62,312 nt of DNA from Lachnospiraceae bacterium. Its GTDB lineage: Bacteria; Bacillota; Clostridia; Lachnospirales; Lachnospiraceae. The notes under the pieces were generated by a model. The model did not search any database. It saw only the letters and a list, made by a program, of their open reading frames with translations, and was not told the DNA's origin. Shown one piece after another: positions 1 to 7,894 of this stretch. Each line of letters begins with the position of its first letter. The stretch's first letter is position 1. The stretch is from contig JAUNGG010000019.1 in the NCBI GenBank assembly GCA_030524635.1, positions 1-62,312 on the forward strand, in the 5' to 3' direction. Both the position numbers and the translations under genes were made by a program.

Positions 1-137
1 CAGGCTTTATGCGGCCTGCGGATGTTTTTTCTTCTATTCAACTGTCAAACTTCCGCGCTGGTGCGTCTGGAAGTAAGACATTAATTTTCACACATCAGGG
101 AAATCTTCGATTTTGGAGGATGAGATGTGATAGGAGA

Positions 138-178
138 AAGCCCCATCCTGGCGTTGATTCAGGATGGGGCTTTTCTTT
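138..178 (+). terminator. Rho-independent terminator
   Basis: A 13-bp perfect stem (AAGCCCCATCCTG at 138-150 pairing with CAGGATGGGGCTT at 160-172) is followed by a T-rich tract. It would end transcription entering from the left of the window. I see no gene in bases 1-137. Confidence 0.85.
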
Positions 179-217
179 GTCTTATCTTTTTTACCTTGCT
201 TTTTACCCAGAAAAAAC

Positions 218-246
218 TTGTAATCGTGGGGAAAGAGAGGTATAAT
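218..246 (+). promoter_or_regulatory. Sigma-A promoter of tRNA-Ala
   Basis: TTGTAA (218-223) and TATAAT (241-246) are separated by exactly 17 bp and lie just ahead of the tRNA gene. Confidence 0.8.
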
Positions 247-260
247 AGGCACGTACAAAA

Positions 261-333
261 GGGCTCGTAGCTTAGCTGGGAAAGCGCTGCGTTCGCAACG
301 CAGAGACCGTGGGTTCGAATCCCATCGGGTCCA
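261..333 (+). tRNA. tRNA-Ala (anticodon CGC)
   Basis: The 73-nt cloverleaf has acceptor strands GGGCTCG and CGGGTCC, an anticodon stem CTGCG/CGCAG around the loop TTCGCAA (anticodon CGC, reading GCG), and a T arm with GGTTCGAATCCC. The G3:U70 wobble pair, the main identity element of alanine tRNA, is present. The discriminator base is A and no CCA is encoded. It stands alone with its own promoter and terminator. Confidence 0.93.
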
Positions 334-340
334 TATGAAA

Positions 341-370
341 AGTCTGGTGTTTGCCGGGCTTTTTCTTTTT
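341..370 (+). terminator. Terminator of tRNA-Ala
   Basis: Stem AGTCTGG/CCGGGCT with a 6-nt loop, followed directly by TTTTCTTTTT, eight bases after the tRNA 3' end. Confidence 0.85.
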
Positions 371-432
371 GACAAAAAATATTCAGAAAACAAAGAAAAA
401 ACAAAATAAACAAAGGAAATAAAAGAAAAACA

Positions 433-461
433 TTGATTTTCAAAGGCAATTGCAGTATAAT
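433..461 (+). promoter_or_regulatory. Promoter of the nucleoside salvage locus
   Basis: TTGATT (433-438) and TATAAT (456-461) have a 17-bp spacer. This is the best promoter ahead of the gene series 518-12807, with a leader of about 50 nt before the first ribosome binding site. Confidence 0.75.
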
Positions 462-517
462 GAAATCAACAGAAAAAACAAGGCACAGAGAGAAATACTC
501 AGAATAAGGAGGTCATC

Positions 518-1900
518 ATGAAGAAAAGATTTACAAAAAGCGCAGTAGCGGCAGTTTCTATTACACTTCTTTTGACTGGAGGCTGCGGCAGCAGCGGAAC
601 CGGAACAACGACTACGACAGAGACATCTGCGGCGGTAAGTCAGGCAGAAACCACAGCAGAAGCAAATGAATCGCCAGCAGAGCAGACAAAAGCGCCGGAA
701 GCGGAAACACAGCAGCCGGAGAGCGGACAGGTTCAGGCAAAAAGCGAGGCTACGGATGCCGCATATCTGAAGGAATACTTTGATGTGGAGATTACAGCAG
801 ATACCCTGGATGCAGCGGAATTCTCGGAAAATTTAAAGAAGATTGCCGGAGAAGAGGCACCGGAGGTTGAGGGAGAGCTTACCTGGACCAAGGCGGTACA
901 GGCGGCAGTCGAGGCAGCGGATTACAAGGAGCTGGCTTTGAGTTACCCGGAGGAAAAGGTGGCGGCACGCCTGGAAGCCTACGGGGTGGAGGCTCCTTCT
1001 GATGAAGCATACGGTGCGGCCATTGCCTGCGGGCTGGATGTGGATTTGATTACCCCGGAGGATGGAAACCGTGCGGCTGCAGAGGACAAGATGACAGCAG
1101 AGGATGCAGAACGCCTGCTTATGGACATCGCAGAAGCTAACGGCGATGGAAGAAATTATCTTGGTATGGCAAGCGATCCGGATATTTACGGAAAGATAGA
1201 TCAGGCATGGAATTCCTTTATTCTTTTTGACGACGGAAAGCTTTCTGAAGTAGGAAAGTCGGCAGTAGAGCAGCAGGTTACCACCGGCTACGGCATCAAG
1301 TCAGCAGCATATGATGCACGTTTTCTGCCGGAGCTGACGCTGCAGTACGGTCATTCTGATATTAAGCATGCTCATCAGTTAATCGGCCTTTTAAACAGTG
1401 AGAATATTGACGCGAAGATCCAGTTGGAGCCGAAGATCAGCATCTATCAGTATCTCCTTGACTGGGGTCCGGTACCGGAGGCGACTCCTACTTATGAGGT
1501 AAAGCAGTTTGATGATCTGTATCTGGTATATGCAGTGGAGTATGATATGAAGCTGGAGTTTGACAATACAAAGGATCTGATGGATTTTGACCGGGTAATC
1601 AAGGAATATGCGAAGAAAAACGAGGGCAATGAAGAGGCGGAGGGCCTGATCTACGCTTCCTGGTGGCAGCCGCTTTACAGTACCACCAGAACCGATATGC
1701 CTGAGGCGGATTATCATCAGATTTACGACTGTGTTGTGACTAATGGTATGTACTCCATTCATCCGTTTACACTTCCAGAAGACAAGGATCAGGTAGCAGC
1801 CAAGCTGAAGGAGCTGGCAGGAGACTTGGAGGTGACTCCGGTGGAGCGATACTGCAATACCGCTTTTTACAGCTACTTAAAGGGTGAGGATTATCAATAA
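518..1900 (+). CDS. Secreted lipoprotein of unknown function, first gene of the locus
   Basis: 460 aa with a lysine-rich start, hydrophobic core and lipobox LTGGC (Cys 23), so it should be exported and lipid-anchored. A Thr/Ala/Glu/Gln-rich linker (about residues 26-75) follows. Residues about 95-200 contain two helical blocks ending in an acidic ITPEDG / MTAEDAERLLM pattern that faintly resembles S-layer-homology repeats; this is only a resemblance. The C-terminal half has alternating hydrophobic residues and many Tyr and Trp and looks globular. I do not recognise the family. The ribosome binding site AAGGAGG lies just ahead of the ATG. Being first in the locus suggests a surface role linked to nucleoside capture, but nothing in the sequence proves it. 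Confidence 0.75.
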   Translation: MKKRFTKSAVAAVSITLLLTGGCGSSGTGTTTTTETSAAVSQAETTAEANESPAEQTKAPEAETQQPESGQVQAKSEATDAAYLKEYFDVEITADTLDAAEFSENLKKIAGEEAPEVEGELTWTKAVQAAVEAADYKELALSYPEEKVAARLEAYGVEAPSDEAYGAAIACGLDVDLITPEDGNRAAAEDKMTAEDAERLLMDIAEANGDGRNYLGMASDPDIYGKIDQAWNSFILFDDGKLSEVGKSAVEQQVTTGYGIKSAAYDARFLPELTLQYGHSDIKHAHQLIGLLNSENIDAKIQLEPKISIYQYLLDWGPVPEATPTYEVKQFDDLYLVYAVEYDMKLEFDNTKDLMDFDRVIKEYAKKNEGNEEAEGLIYASWWQPLYSTTRTDMPEADYHQIYDCVVTNGMYSIHPFTLPEDKDQVAAKLKELAGDLEVTPVERYCNTAFYSYLKGEDYQ

Positions 1901-1947
1901 AAAGCGGTGGGCAGCCGTTGGAGCAAAAACAGAAAGCGGAGGGGAAT

Positions 1948-2736
1948 ATGCATGCGATAAAACGTGCAGATTATATTCTGTCAATGCTGGAGAAAAATAA
2001 AGTTGTGATGGTGGCAGATCTGAGCCGGGAGATGGGGGTCACAGAGGAAACCGTCCGAAAGGATCTGGAAAAGCTGGAAAAGCAGGAGCGCCTGTGCCGT
2101 GTGCATGGAGGAGCCTATCTAAATGAAGGCTATGGCACGGAGACTCCGGTTACGGTGCGGGGGAAGATCCTGCAGGAGGAAAAGGAGCTGCTGGGAAAGC
2201 GGTGCCTTGAGCTGCTCCGGGAAAAGGAATCCATCTTTCTGGACTGCAGCACCACCGCTCTGCATATGGCAAAGCAGCTGGTAAACTGGGATAAAAAGAT
2301 GACGCTGATGACCAATTCTCTGGCAGTAGCTATGGAGGTAAGGAATAATCCGGCGATTCGTCTGATTCTGTTCGGCGGGGAACTGAATCGGGACCGGGCA
2401 GCCTTCGAGGGCCGGAGTGTAATAGATGAGATGAAGGAAACTTTCATCAATAAAGCCTTTATCAGCAGCGCAGGAATCAGCCTTGAGGCAGGAATCACAG
2501 ATTCCACCAAAGAGGAGGCGGAGATTCGACGGCAGGTGATCCGTCAGGCCAAGAAATGTATCCTGATGGTGGACAGCACCAAGATCGGCCGTAACGGAGT
2601 CTATGTGGTGGGAGGACTGGAGGATGTGGATACGCTGGTTCTTGACTGTCCTCTTGAGAAGCTGGACAGAAAACTTAAGGAACGGCTGACTGCACTTAAG
2701 GTATCCATTATGGATGGAGCGGCTGCTGAAAATTGA
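1948..2736 (+). CDS. DeoR/GlpR-family transcriptional regulator
   Basis: 262 aa from ATG 1948, chosen because GGAGG lies 5 nt upstream and the product then begins like DeoR proteins (MHAIKRADYIL). A TTG at 1918 is in frame but lacks a good site. The N-terminal winged helix-turn-helix (about residues 5-60) has the family patterns VTEETVRKDL and RVHGGA. The C-terminal part (about 75-235) is the DeoR sugar-phosphate-sensing domain (FLDCSTTA, FGGEL, DSTKIGRNG). The family usually represses sugar or nucleoside catabolism and is released by a phosphosugar. Here a 5-deoxypentose-1-phosphate intermediate of the neighbouring pathway is a reasonable effector, but that is inference. Confidence 0.88.
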   Translation: MHAIKRADYILSMLEKNKVVMVADLSREMGVTEETVRKDLEKLEKQERLCRVHGGAYLNEGYGTETPVTVRGKILQEEKELLGKRCLELLREKESIFLDCSTTALHMAKQLVNWDKKMTLMTNSLAVAMEVRNNPAIRLILFGGELNRDRAAFEGRSVIDEMKETFINKAFISSAGISLEAGITDSTKEEAEIRRQVIRQAKKCILMVDSTKIGRNGVYVVGGLEDVDTLVLDCPLEKLDRKLKERLTALKVSIMDGAAAEN

Positions 2737-2771
2737 TAACTGGGAAAATATATGAAAGGAAGAGAAGCAAA

Positions 2772-3407
2772 ATGGAATATACCGCTGAAAAAAATCAGGC
2801 GGAAGATTTAAGCTTATGGAAGCAGGCGGTGCTGCGGACTGCGAAAAAGGCCTACGAGGAGAAGCTGATGGCGGGAACCAGCGGAAATTTAAGCGTGTTC
2901 TGCCGCCGACGGGGGCTGATGGTAATCACGCCCAGCTCGTATGACTACAGTATTATGGAAGAACGGGATATTGTAGTAACAGATTTAGAAGGAAATGTGG
3001 TGGAGGGTTGTCATAAGCCTTCCTCCGAATGGAGAATGCATGCGGAGATTTACCGGCATCTGGATCATGTGAATGCAGTAGTTCATACCCATTCGCCCTA
3101 TGCTACAAGCTTTGCCGTGAATCATCAGGAAATTCCGGTGATTTTAATTGAGATGATTCCGTTTTTAAAAGGAAAGCTTGAGGTGAGTCCATATGCCACC
3201 CAGGGAAGCGCTCAGGTAGGTTTGAACGCAGTGCCGATCCTGGAGCGGAAGAATGCCTGCCTGATGGCAAATCACGGCGTGGTGGCGGTGGGAAAAACTC
3301 TCGATGAGGCTTATATCAACAGCGTTTACACAGAGGACACGGCAAAAATTTACCACATGGCGCTGAGCAGCGGACAGCCGGTGGTGATCCCCGGATATGA
3401 GGAGTAG
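2772..3407 (+). CDS. Class II aldolase (FucA/AraD family), predicted 5-deoxy- or 5-methylthioribulose-1-phosphate aldolase
   Basis: 211 aa from ATG 2772 (ribosome binding site GGAAGAG upstream). The zinc ligands of the fuculose-1-phosphate aldolase family are visible as HTH (His 105, His 107) and NHG (His 168), with the catalytic acid as Glu 86 in SSEW. The fold cleaves ketose-1-phosphates to DHAP plus an aldehyde. It sits between a DeoR regulator and a nucleoside phosphorylase, with MtnA two genes further on. The likely substrate is therefore the ketose-1-phosphate made by MtnA, giving DHAP plus methylthioacetaldehyde or acetaldehyde, as known for Ald2 of the DHAP shunt. Fuculose-1-phosphate or ribulose-5-phosphate activity cannot be excluded. 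Confidence 0.85.
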   Translation: MEYTAEKNQAEDLSLWKQAVLRTAKKAYEEKLMAGTSGNLSVFCRRRGLMVITPSSYDYSIMEERDIVVTDLEGNVVEGCHKPSSEWRMHAEIYRHLDHVNAVVHTHSPYATSFAVNHQEIPVILIEMIPFLKGKLEVSPYATQGSAQVGLNAVPILERKNACLMANHGVVAVGKTLDEAYINSVYTEDTAKIYHMALSSGQPVVIPGYEE

Positions 3408-3422
3408 GAAAGGGAGGTTATG

Positions 3423-4256
3423 ATGACTAAGGCATATGAACGATTATTAGAGTGTTATCAATGTTTTCAGCAGAAAATAAGCTTTAAACCGAAAGTTGCC
3501 CTGGTGCTTGGCTCCGGTCTGGGAGATTATGCAGATTCCATTCAGGTGGAGGCAACCCTCAGCTATCATGAGATCAAGGGCTTTCCGGTCTCTACTGTCA
3601 GCGGACATAAGGGACAGTTTGTGTTTGGCTATGTGGGAGAGGTGCCGGTTGTGATCATGCAGGGCCGGGTTCATTATTATGAAGGATATTCTATGGAGGA
3701 TGTGGTGCTGCCTGCCCGGCTGATGAAGATGATGGGAGCGGAGATTCTGTTCCTGACCAATGCCGCCGGAGGAGTTAACTTTGACTTTGCAGCAGGAGAT
3801 TTTATGCTGATCACCGATCAGATCAGCAGCTTTGTGCCTTCACCTTTAATCGGTCCCAATATAGATGAGCTGGGCCTTCGATTCCCGGATATGAGCCAGA
3901 TCTATAATCGGGAGCTGTGCCGGATAATCCGCGACGTATCAAAAAAGCTGCAGATCCCGCTGAAGGAAGGTACCTATATTCAGCTTTCCGGACCTAATTT
4001 TGAGACGGCTCAAGAGGTAAAGATGTGCCGGATATTGGGAGGCGATGCAGTGGGAATGAGCACGGCCTGCGAGGCGGTTGCGGCCAATCATATGGGAATG
4101 AAGGTTTGCGGAATTTCCTGCATTTCCAATCTGGCCTGCGGTATGACGGATCAGCCGTTGACCCATGTGGAGGTGCAGGAGACAGCAGACCGGGTAGCGC
4201 CATTGTTTAAGGCGCTGATAACCGAATCCATCATACAGATGGGGAAGGATGAATGA
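3423..4256 (+). CDS. punA: Trimeric-type purine nucleoside phosphorylase, likely for 5'-modified inosines
   Basis: 277 aa. ATG 3423 is preferred to the adjacent ATG 3420 because GGAGG then lies 5 nt upstream. Family motifs appear in order: LVLGSGLGDY (phosphate site), GRVHYYEGY, TNAAGG, SGPNFETAQE and GDAVGMST. It splits purine nucleosides with phosphate into base and pentose-1-phosphate. The base-contacting residue in GISCISN is Asn 236. Asn here goes with 6-oxopurines, while MTA phosphorylases carry Asp. That fits a path in which MtaD (11539-12807) first deaminates MTA or 5'-deoxyadenosine to the inosine form. It overlaps the dehydrogenase start by 4 bp, so translation is probably coupled. 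Confidence 0.88.
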   Translation: MTKAYERLLECYQCFQQKISFKPKVALVLGSGLGDYADSIQVEATLSYHEIKGFPVSTVSGHKGQFVFGYVGEVPVVIMQGRVHYYEGYSMEDVVLPARLMKMMGAEILFLTNAAGGVNFDFAAGDFMLITDQISSFVPSPLIGPNIDELGLRFPDMSQIYNRELCRIIRDVSKKLQIPLKEGTYIQLSGPNFETAQEVKMCRILGGDAVGMSTACEAVAANHMGMKVCGISCISNLACGMTDQPLTHVEVQETADRVAPLFKALITESIIQMGKDE

Positions 4257-5203
4257 CAATGAGAGGAATCTATTTTGACGGAAGGGCCGCGGCTTACCGG
4301 GAAGATCTGCCCATGCCTAAGCCGACCCCGACGCAAAGTCTGATCCGCATTCTCTATGCAGGAGTCTGTAATACAGATCGGGAGATATTAAAGGGCTATC
4401 GACCGGATTTCCAGGGAATTATGGGACATGAGTTTGTGGGCGTGGTGGAGGCTTCCAGCGACCCCTTCTGGATCGGAAAACCGGTAGTGGGAGAGCTGAA
4501 TGCAGGCTGCGGACATTGTGTTTACTGCCGGACAGGGCGGGAGAAGCACTGCCCGGAGCGGAAGGTGATCGGCATGGATGGAAAGGATGGATGCTTTGGG
4601 GAATATATGACCTTGGAAACCCATTTGCTTCATTTTGTGCCGGAGGGCCTTCCCATGACAGAAGCTCTTCTGACAGAGCCTTTGGCGGCAGCTCTTGAAA
4701 TTCCGAAACAGGTGCATGTAGATCCGGAAACCAGAGTTGCGATTCTGGGAGACGGGCGTCTTGCGTATTTGATTGCCAGTGTGCTGCGCCTTACAGGTGC
4801 AGAGCTTACTGTCATCGGCAAGCATCCGGAGAAGCTGCAGCGCTTTGAGCCCTTTGGCAGGACTGTCTTACAGACGGCAGATACCTTTCCGGTGGTGGTG
4901 GAGGCTACAGGATCTCCCTCCGGCCTTGCACTTGCAAATAAGCTGGTGGAGAGGCAGGGAACCATTGTGTTAAAAAGCACCTATGCAGGGAAAATCCAGG
5001 CGGATATGAGCTTCTATGCCGTAAATGAGATTACTCTGAAGGGAAGTCGATGCGGTCCCTTTGCTCCAGCGCTGCGTCTGCTTGCTCAGGGGCTTGTAAA
5101 GCTGCCGCCGGTGGAGCTTTATGATCTTGCAGATTTTCAGGCGGCATTTACTTCTCCGGCTTTTAAGGCAGGCTTTTCCATCAGCCGGCCATATACCGAA
5201 TAA
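4253..5203 (+). CDS. Zinc-dependent medium-chain alcohol dehydrogenase
   Basis: 316 aa, MDR superfamily. Catalytic zinc residues are seen as Cys 39 (AGVCNTD) and His 59-Glu 60 (MGHE); the structural zinc site is Cys 86, 89, 92 and 100. The cofactor fold begins near GDGRLAYLIA (about residue 163). It is shorter than the usual 340-380 aa of the family. Between the nucleoside phosphorylase and MtnA, a sensible role is reduction of the aldehyde released by the class II aldolase (methylthioacetaldehyde to 2-methylthioethanol, or acetaldehyde to ethanol). The ATG overlaps the upstream stop (ATGA); a second in-frame ATG at 4259 is also possible. Substrate is inferred from context. Confidence 0.85.
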   Translation: MTMRGIYFDGRAAAYREDLPMPKPTPTQSLIRILYAGVCNTDREILKGYRPDFQGIMGHEFVGVVEASSDPFWIGKPVVGELNAGCGHCVYCRTGREKHCPERKVIGMDGKDGCFGEYMTLETHLLHFVPEGLPMTEALLTEPLAAALEIPKQVHVDPETRVAILGDGRLAYLIASVLRLTGAELTVIGKHPEKLQRFEPFGRTVLQTADTFPVVVEATGSPSGLALANKLVERQGTIVLKSTYAGKIQADMSFYAVNEITLKGSRCGPFAPALRLLAQGLVKLPPVELYDLADFQAAFTSPAFKAGFSISRPYTE

Positions 5204-5227
5204 GTCAGGATATCAAAGGAGGAATCC

Positions 5228-6295
5228 ATGGACAGACTTAGAGAAATTACCCATATTGATAATGTAAAGCTAAGCGATGACGGACGCTCGGTGGTGATTA
5301 TCGATCAGACCAAGCTTCCAAATCAAACGGAGTACCTGACCCTGGGTACGGCGAAGGATCTGTATGATGCTATTTTTGAACTGAAGGTGAGAGGAGCGCC
5401 GGCTATCGGAATCTGCGCCGCCTTCGGAATGTATGTTCTGGCCCAGACCATCGATACAGAGGATTATGATGCTTTCAGCAGAAAATTCAGGGAATATAAG
5501 GATTATCTGAATTCCTCACGCCCTACTGCCGTGAATTTAAGCTGGGCCTTAAACCGTATGGAGCGGGTGGTTGCCGGCCACAGAGAGCAGGGGGTTAAGT
5601 GGATTATTGAGCTTCTGGGGAGGGAGTGCCGCCAGATTCAGCAGGAGGATATGGAAATGTGCCGGGCTATCTCAGAGTACGGCCTGTCCCTGATCCAGGA
5701 CGGGGATGGAATCCTGACCCACTGCAATGCCGGACCTTTGGCCACCTCCCGCTATGGAACTGCTTTGGGACCTTTATTTCTGGGAAAAGAACGAGGAATG
5801 AATTTTCGGGTATTTGCCGATGAGACAAGACCGCTGCTTCAGGGCGCCAGGCTCACCTCCTATGAGCTGCAGAAGGCGGGAATCGATGTGACCTTGATCT
5901 GTGATAATATGGCCAGCCTGGTGATGAAAAACGGATGGGTGCAGGCATGCTTTGTAGGCTGCGATAGAATTGCCGCCAACGGCGATACGGCCAATAAGAT
6001 CGGCACCAGCGGCGTGGCGATTCTGGCCAATTATTACCACATTCCCTTTTATGTGCTGGGACCAAGCTCCACCGTTGATTTAAGCTGTAAAACAGGAGCT
6101 GATATTCAGATCGAACTGCGCAGTCCAGATGAGATCAAAAAGAAGTTTTATCAGAAGCCCATGGCATTGGAGGAGGTAGCCTGCTACAACCCGGCCTTTG
6201 ATGTGACAGATCACTCTTTGATCAGCGGAATTGTCACAGAGCAGGGAATCTTTCGGGCGCCTTACACGGAAAGCCTGAAAAAGCTGATTGGCTGA
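5228..6295 (+). CDS. mtnA: S-methyl-5-thioribose-1-phosphate isomerase (MtnA) or 5-deoxyribose-1-phosphate isomerase
   Basis: 355 aa, a normal length for MtnA, with AAAGGAGG well placed before the ATG. Hallmarks are RGAPAIG (about 55-61), the catalytic cysteine in [10 protein letters not shown] (Cys 166) and the catalytic aspartate in [10 protein letters not shown] (Asp 246), followed by [10 protein letters not shown]. The enzyme opens the furanose of 5-methylthioribose-1-phosphate to the ribulose-1-phosphate; close paralogues act on 5-deoxyribose-1-phosphate. No mtnK, mtnW, mtnX, mtnB or mtnD genes of the oxygen-dependent methionine salvage pathway are present. The product therefore probably goes to the class II aldolase of the same locus. 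Confidence 0.93.
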   Translation: MDRLREITHIDNVKLSDDGRSVVIIDQTKLPNQTEYLTLGTAKDLYDAIFELKVRGAPAIGICAAFGMYVLAQTIDTEDYDAFSRKFREYKDYLNSSRPTAVNLSWALNRMERVVAGHREQGVKWIIELLGRECRQIQQEDMEMCRAISEYGLSLIQDGDGILTHCNAGPLATSRYGTALGPLFLGKERGMNFRVFADETRPLLQGARLTSYELQKAGIDVTLICDNMASLVMKNGWVQACFVGCDRIAANGDTANKIGTSGVAILANYYHIPFYVLGPSSTVDLSCKTGADIQIELRSPDEIKKKFYQKPMALEEVACYNPAFDVTDHSLISGIVTEQGIFRAPYTESLKKLIG

Positions 6296-6380
6296 GGCGT
6301 GAAAAGGAAGGCTGATTGTGCATAATGCGTAAAAAACAGTTGTATTTTATCTCATTTCGTAGTAAAAATAAAGTGTATTT

Positions 6381-6513
6381 GTAACTATTCAGTAGGTCTG
6401 CGCATTCGCTGCGCTGACCGTAAGATAACCTAGGCCAGAAGGCAAAAATCCCATCGGCGGAGCCGATTTTAAATGGATTTTTGCTCGTAACTGTGAGGGT
6501 ACTGAACAGTTAC
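6381..6513 (+). mobile_element. MITE-like element, full copy 1
   Basis: 133 bp bounded by GTAACTATTCAG and CTGAACAGTTAC (inverted repeats with one mismatch) and flanked by a perfect 8-bp duplication GTGTATTT (6373-6380 and 6514-6521). Inside are two hairpins: one with GGTC/GACC and GCGCA/TGCGC arms, the other with ATCGGC/GCCGAT between T- and A-rich arms, which is terminator-like on both strands. No protein is encoded. It lies between mtnA and the importer lipoprotein gene. A second copy at 25054-25187 shares the architecture. Confidence 0.85.
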
Positions 6514-6547
6514 GTGTATTTTATCATATGCAGAAGGAGAAGATGTT

Positions 6548-7759
6548 ATGAAAAAAGTAATCAGTGTATTATTAAGCGTAGCGATGACAGGCGTTCTTTT
6601 AGCCGGCTGCGGCAGCAGCTCCGGTACAGAAACCGCAGCCCAGACCCAGGCGGCGCAGACAGAAGCAGGCAGTCAGGACCAGGCAGCGCCGGAGGAAGGG
6701 GACCAGGCCCAGGAAGCGGCCGGCGGCGCTTTAAAGATTGCCATTGTCAGCAGTCCCTCTGGTGTAGATGACGGCTCCTTTAATCAGGATAACTATAACG
6801 GTATTCTGGACTTCATTGCAGAGCATCCGGATGCTACGGTAACTCCTGTCAGAGAGGAAACCGGCGATACTGCCGCTGCTATCCAGGCAGTTGCAGATAT
6901 TGTGGCAGATTATGATGTGATCGTGTGCTGCGGCTTCCAGTTTGCAGCTATCGGCAGCATTGCCAACGACAATCCAAACGTGAAGTTTATTCTGGTGGAT
7001 TCCGATCCTACCGATGCGGAAGGCAACGCTGTAACCTGCGACAATGTATATGCCATGACCTTTAAGGAGCAGGAGAGCGGATTCTTCGCAGGTATGGCTG
7101 CGGCCCTTGAGTCCAAGACCAAGAAGGTTGCGGTTGTGAACGGGATCGCTTATCCTTCCAACGTAAATTACCAGTACGGTTTCGAGTCTGGCGTAAACTA
7201 TGCCAATGCAAAGTATGACACCGACATAGAGGTTGTGGAGCTTCCTTCCTATGCAGGAACGGATGTAACCAATACCAACGTAGGCGGCAATTACGTAGGA
7301 AGCTTTGCAGATGAGGCTACCGGCAAGGTAGTAGGAAAGGCCCTGATCGATGAGGGATGTGATGTGATCTTTGTGGCAGCAGGCGGCTCCGGCAACGGTG
7401 TATTTACTGCAGCAAAGGAAGCTTCTGATGTGAAGGTGATCGGCTGTGATGTTGACCAGTATGATGACGGCGCTAATGGCTCCGGCAACATTATCCTCAC
7501 CTCCGGTCTGAAGGTGATGGGCATGAATGTTGAGAAGCAGTTAAATGCCATCGCAGACGGCACCTTCAAGGGCGGCAATCAGCTGCTGGGAGCCGATACC
7601 GATTCTACAGGCTTTGTAAAAGCAGAGGGAAGGCATCAGATGTCAGCAGAAACCATTGAGAAGCTGGACGAGGCATTTGCTCTGGTAAAGGACGGAACCA
7701 TTGTACCGGCGGCAAATTTCAATGATATTCAGCCGGACAGCTTTCCGGGACTGGAATAA
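6548..7759 (+). CDS. BMP/PnrA-type nucleoside-binding lipoprotein of an ABC importer
   Basis: 403 aa with a lipoprotein signal (lipobox LLAGC, Cys 20), then an Ala/Gln/Glu-rich linker to about residue 60. The rest matches the BMP family: DGSFNQDNYNGI near the start of the domain, FKEQESGFFAGMAAAL in the middle, and FVAAGGSGNGVFTAA plus IGCDVDQYDDG in the second lobe. Members such as PnrA and BmpA bind purine nucleosides outside the cell. The ATPase and two permeases follow directly. A hairpin terminator after the stop should make this gene more abundant than the membrane parts, as is usual for binding proteins. Confidence 0.9.
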   Translation: MKKVISVLLSVAMTGVLLAGCGSSSGTETAAQTQAAQTEAGSQDQAAPEEGDQAQEAAGGALKIAIVSSPSGVDDGSFNQDNYNGILDFIAEHPDATVTPVREETGDTAAAIQAVADIVADYDVIVCCGFQFAAIGSIANDNPNVKFILVDSDPTDAEGNAVTCDNVYAMTFKEQESGFFAGMAAALESKTKKVAVVNGIAYPSNVNYQYGFESGVNYANAKYDTDIEVVELPSYAGTDVTNTNVGGNYVGSFADEATGKVVGKALIDEGCDVIFVAAGGSGNGVFTAAKEASDVKVIGCDVDQYDDGANGSGNIILTSGLKVMGMNVEKQLNAIADGTFKGGNQLLGADTDSTGFVKAEGRHQMSAETIEKLDEAFALVKDGTIVPAANFNDIQPDSFPGLE

Positions 7760-7792
7760 GGCGGAGCCTGGCATCAGGTAATCAGAGATTCT

Positions 7793-7825
7793 GGCTCATA
7801 GGATTTTCTATGGGCCGGTTTTTTG
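7793..7825 (+). terminator. Intra-operon partial terminator
   Basis: Stem GGCTCATAG/CTATGGGCC (one G-T pair, 6-nt loop) followed by GGTTTTTTG, between the binding protein and ATPase genes. The continuing gene order suggests partial readthrough that lowers ATPase and permease levels. Confidence 0.75.
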
Positions 7826-7894
7826 TTACATAAGAGGCGAAGTTTCCTATGTAACCAAAACGGAAATTTCAATTTGGGAAAAAGGAGGATGGTC

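Noticed and set aside
9..245. Open frame of 78 aa at the left edge
   Set aside because: It runs through a strong terminator and into the tRNA promoter, has no ribosome binding site and its sequence is not protein-like.
2130..2510. Long antisense open frames inside many genes (example given)
   Set aside because: They are shadows of genes with clear family motifs on the other strand and lack ribosome binding sites.
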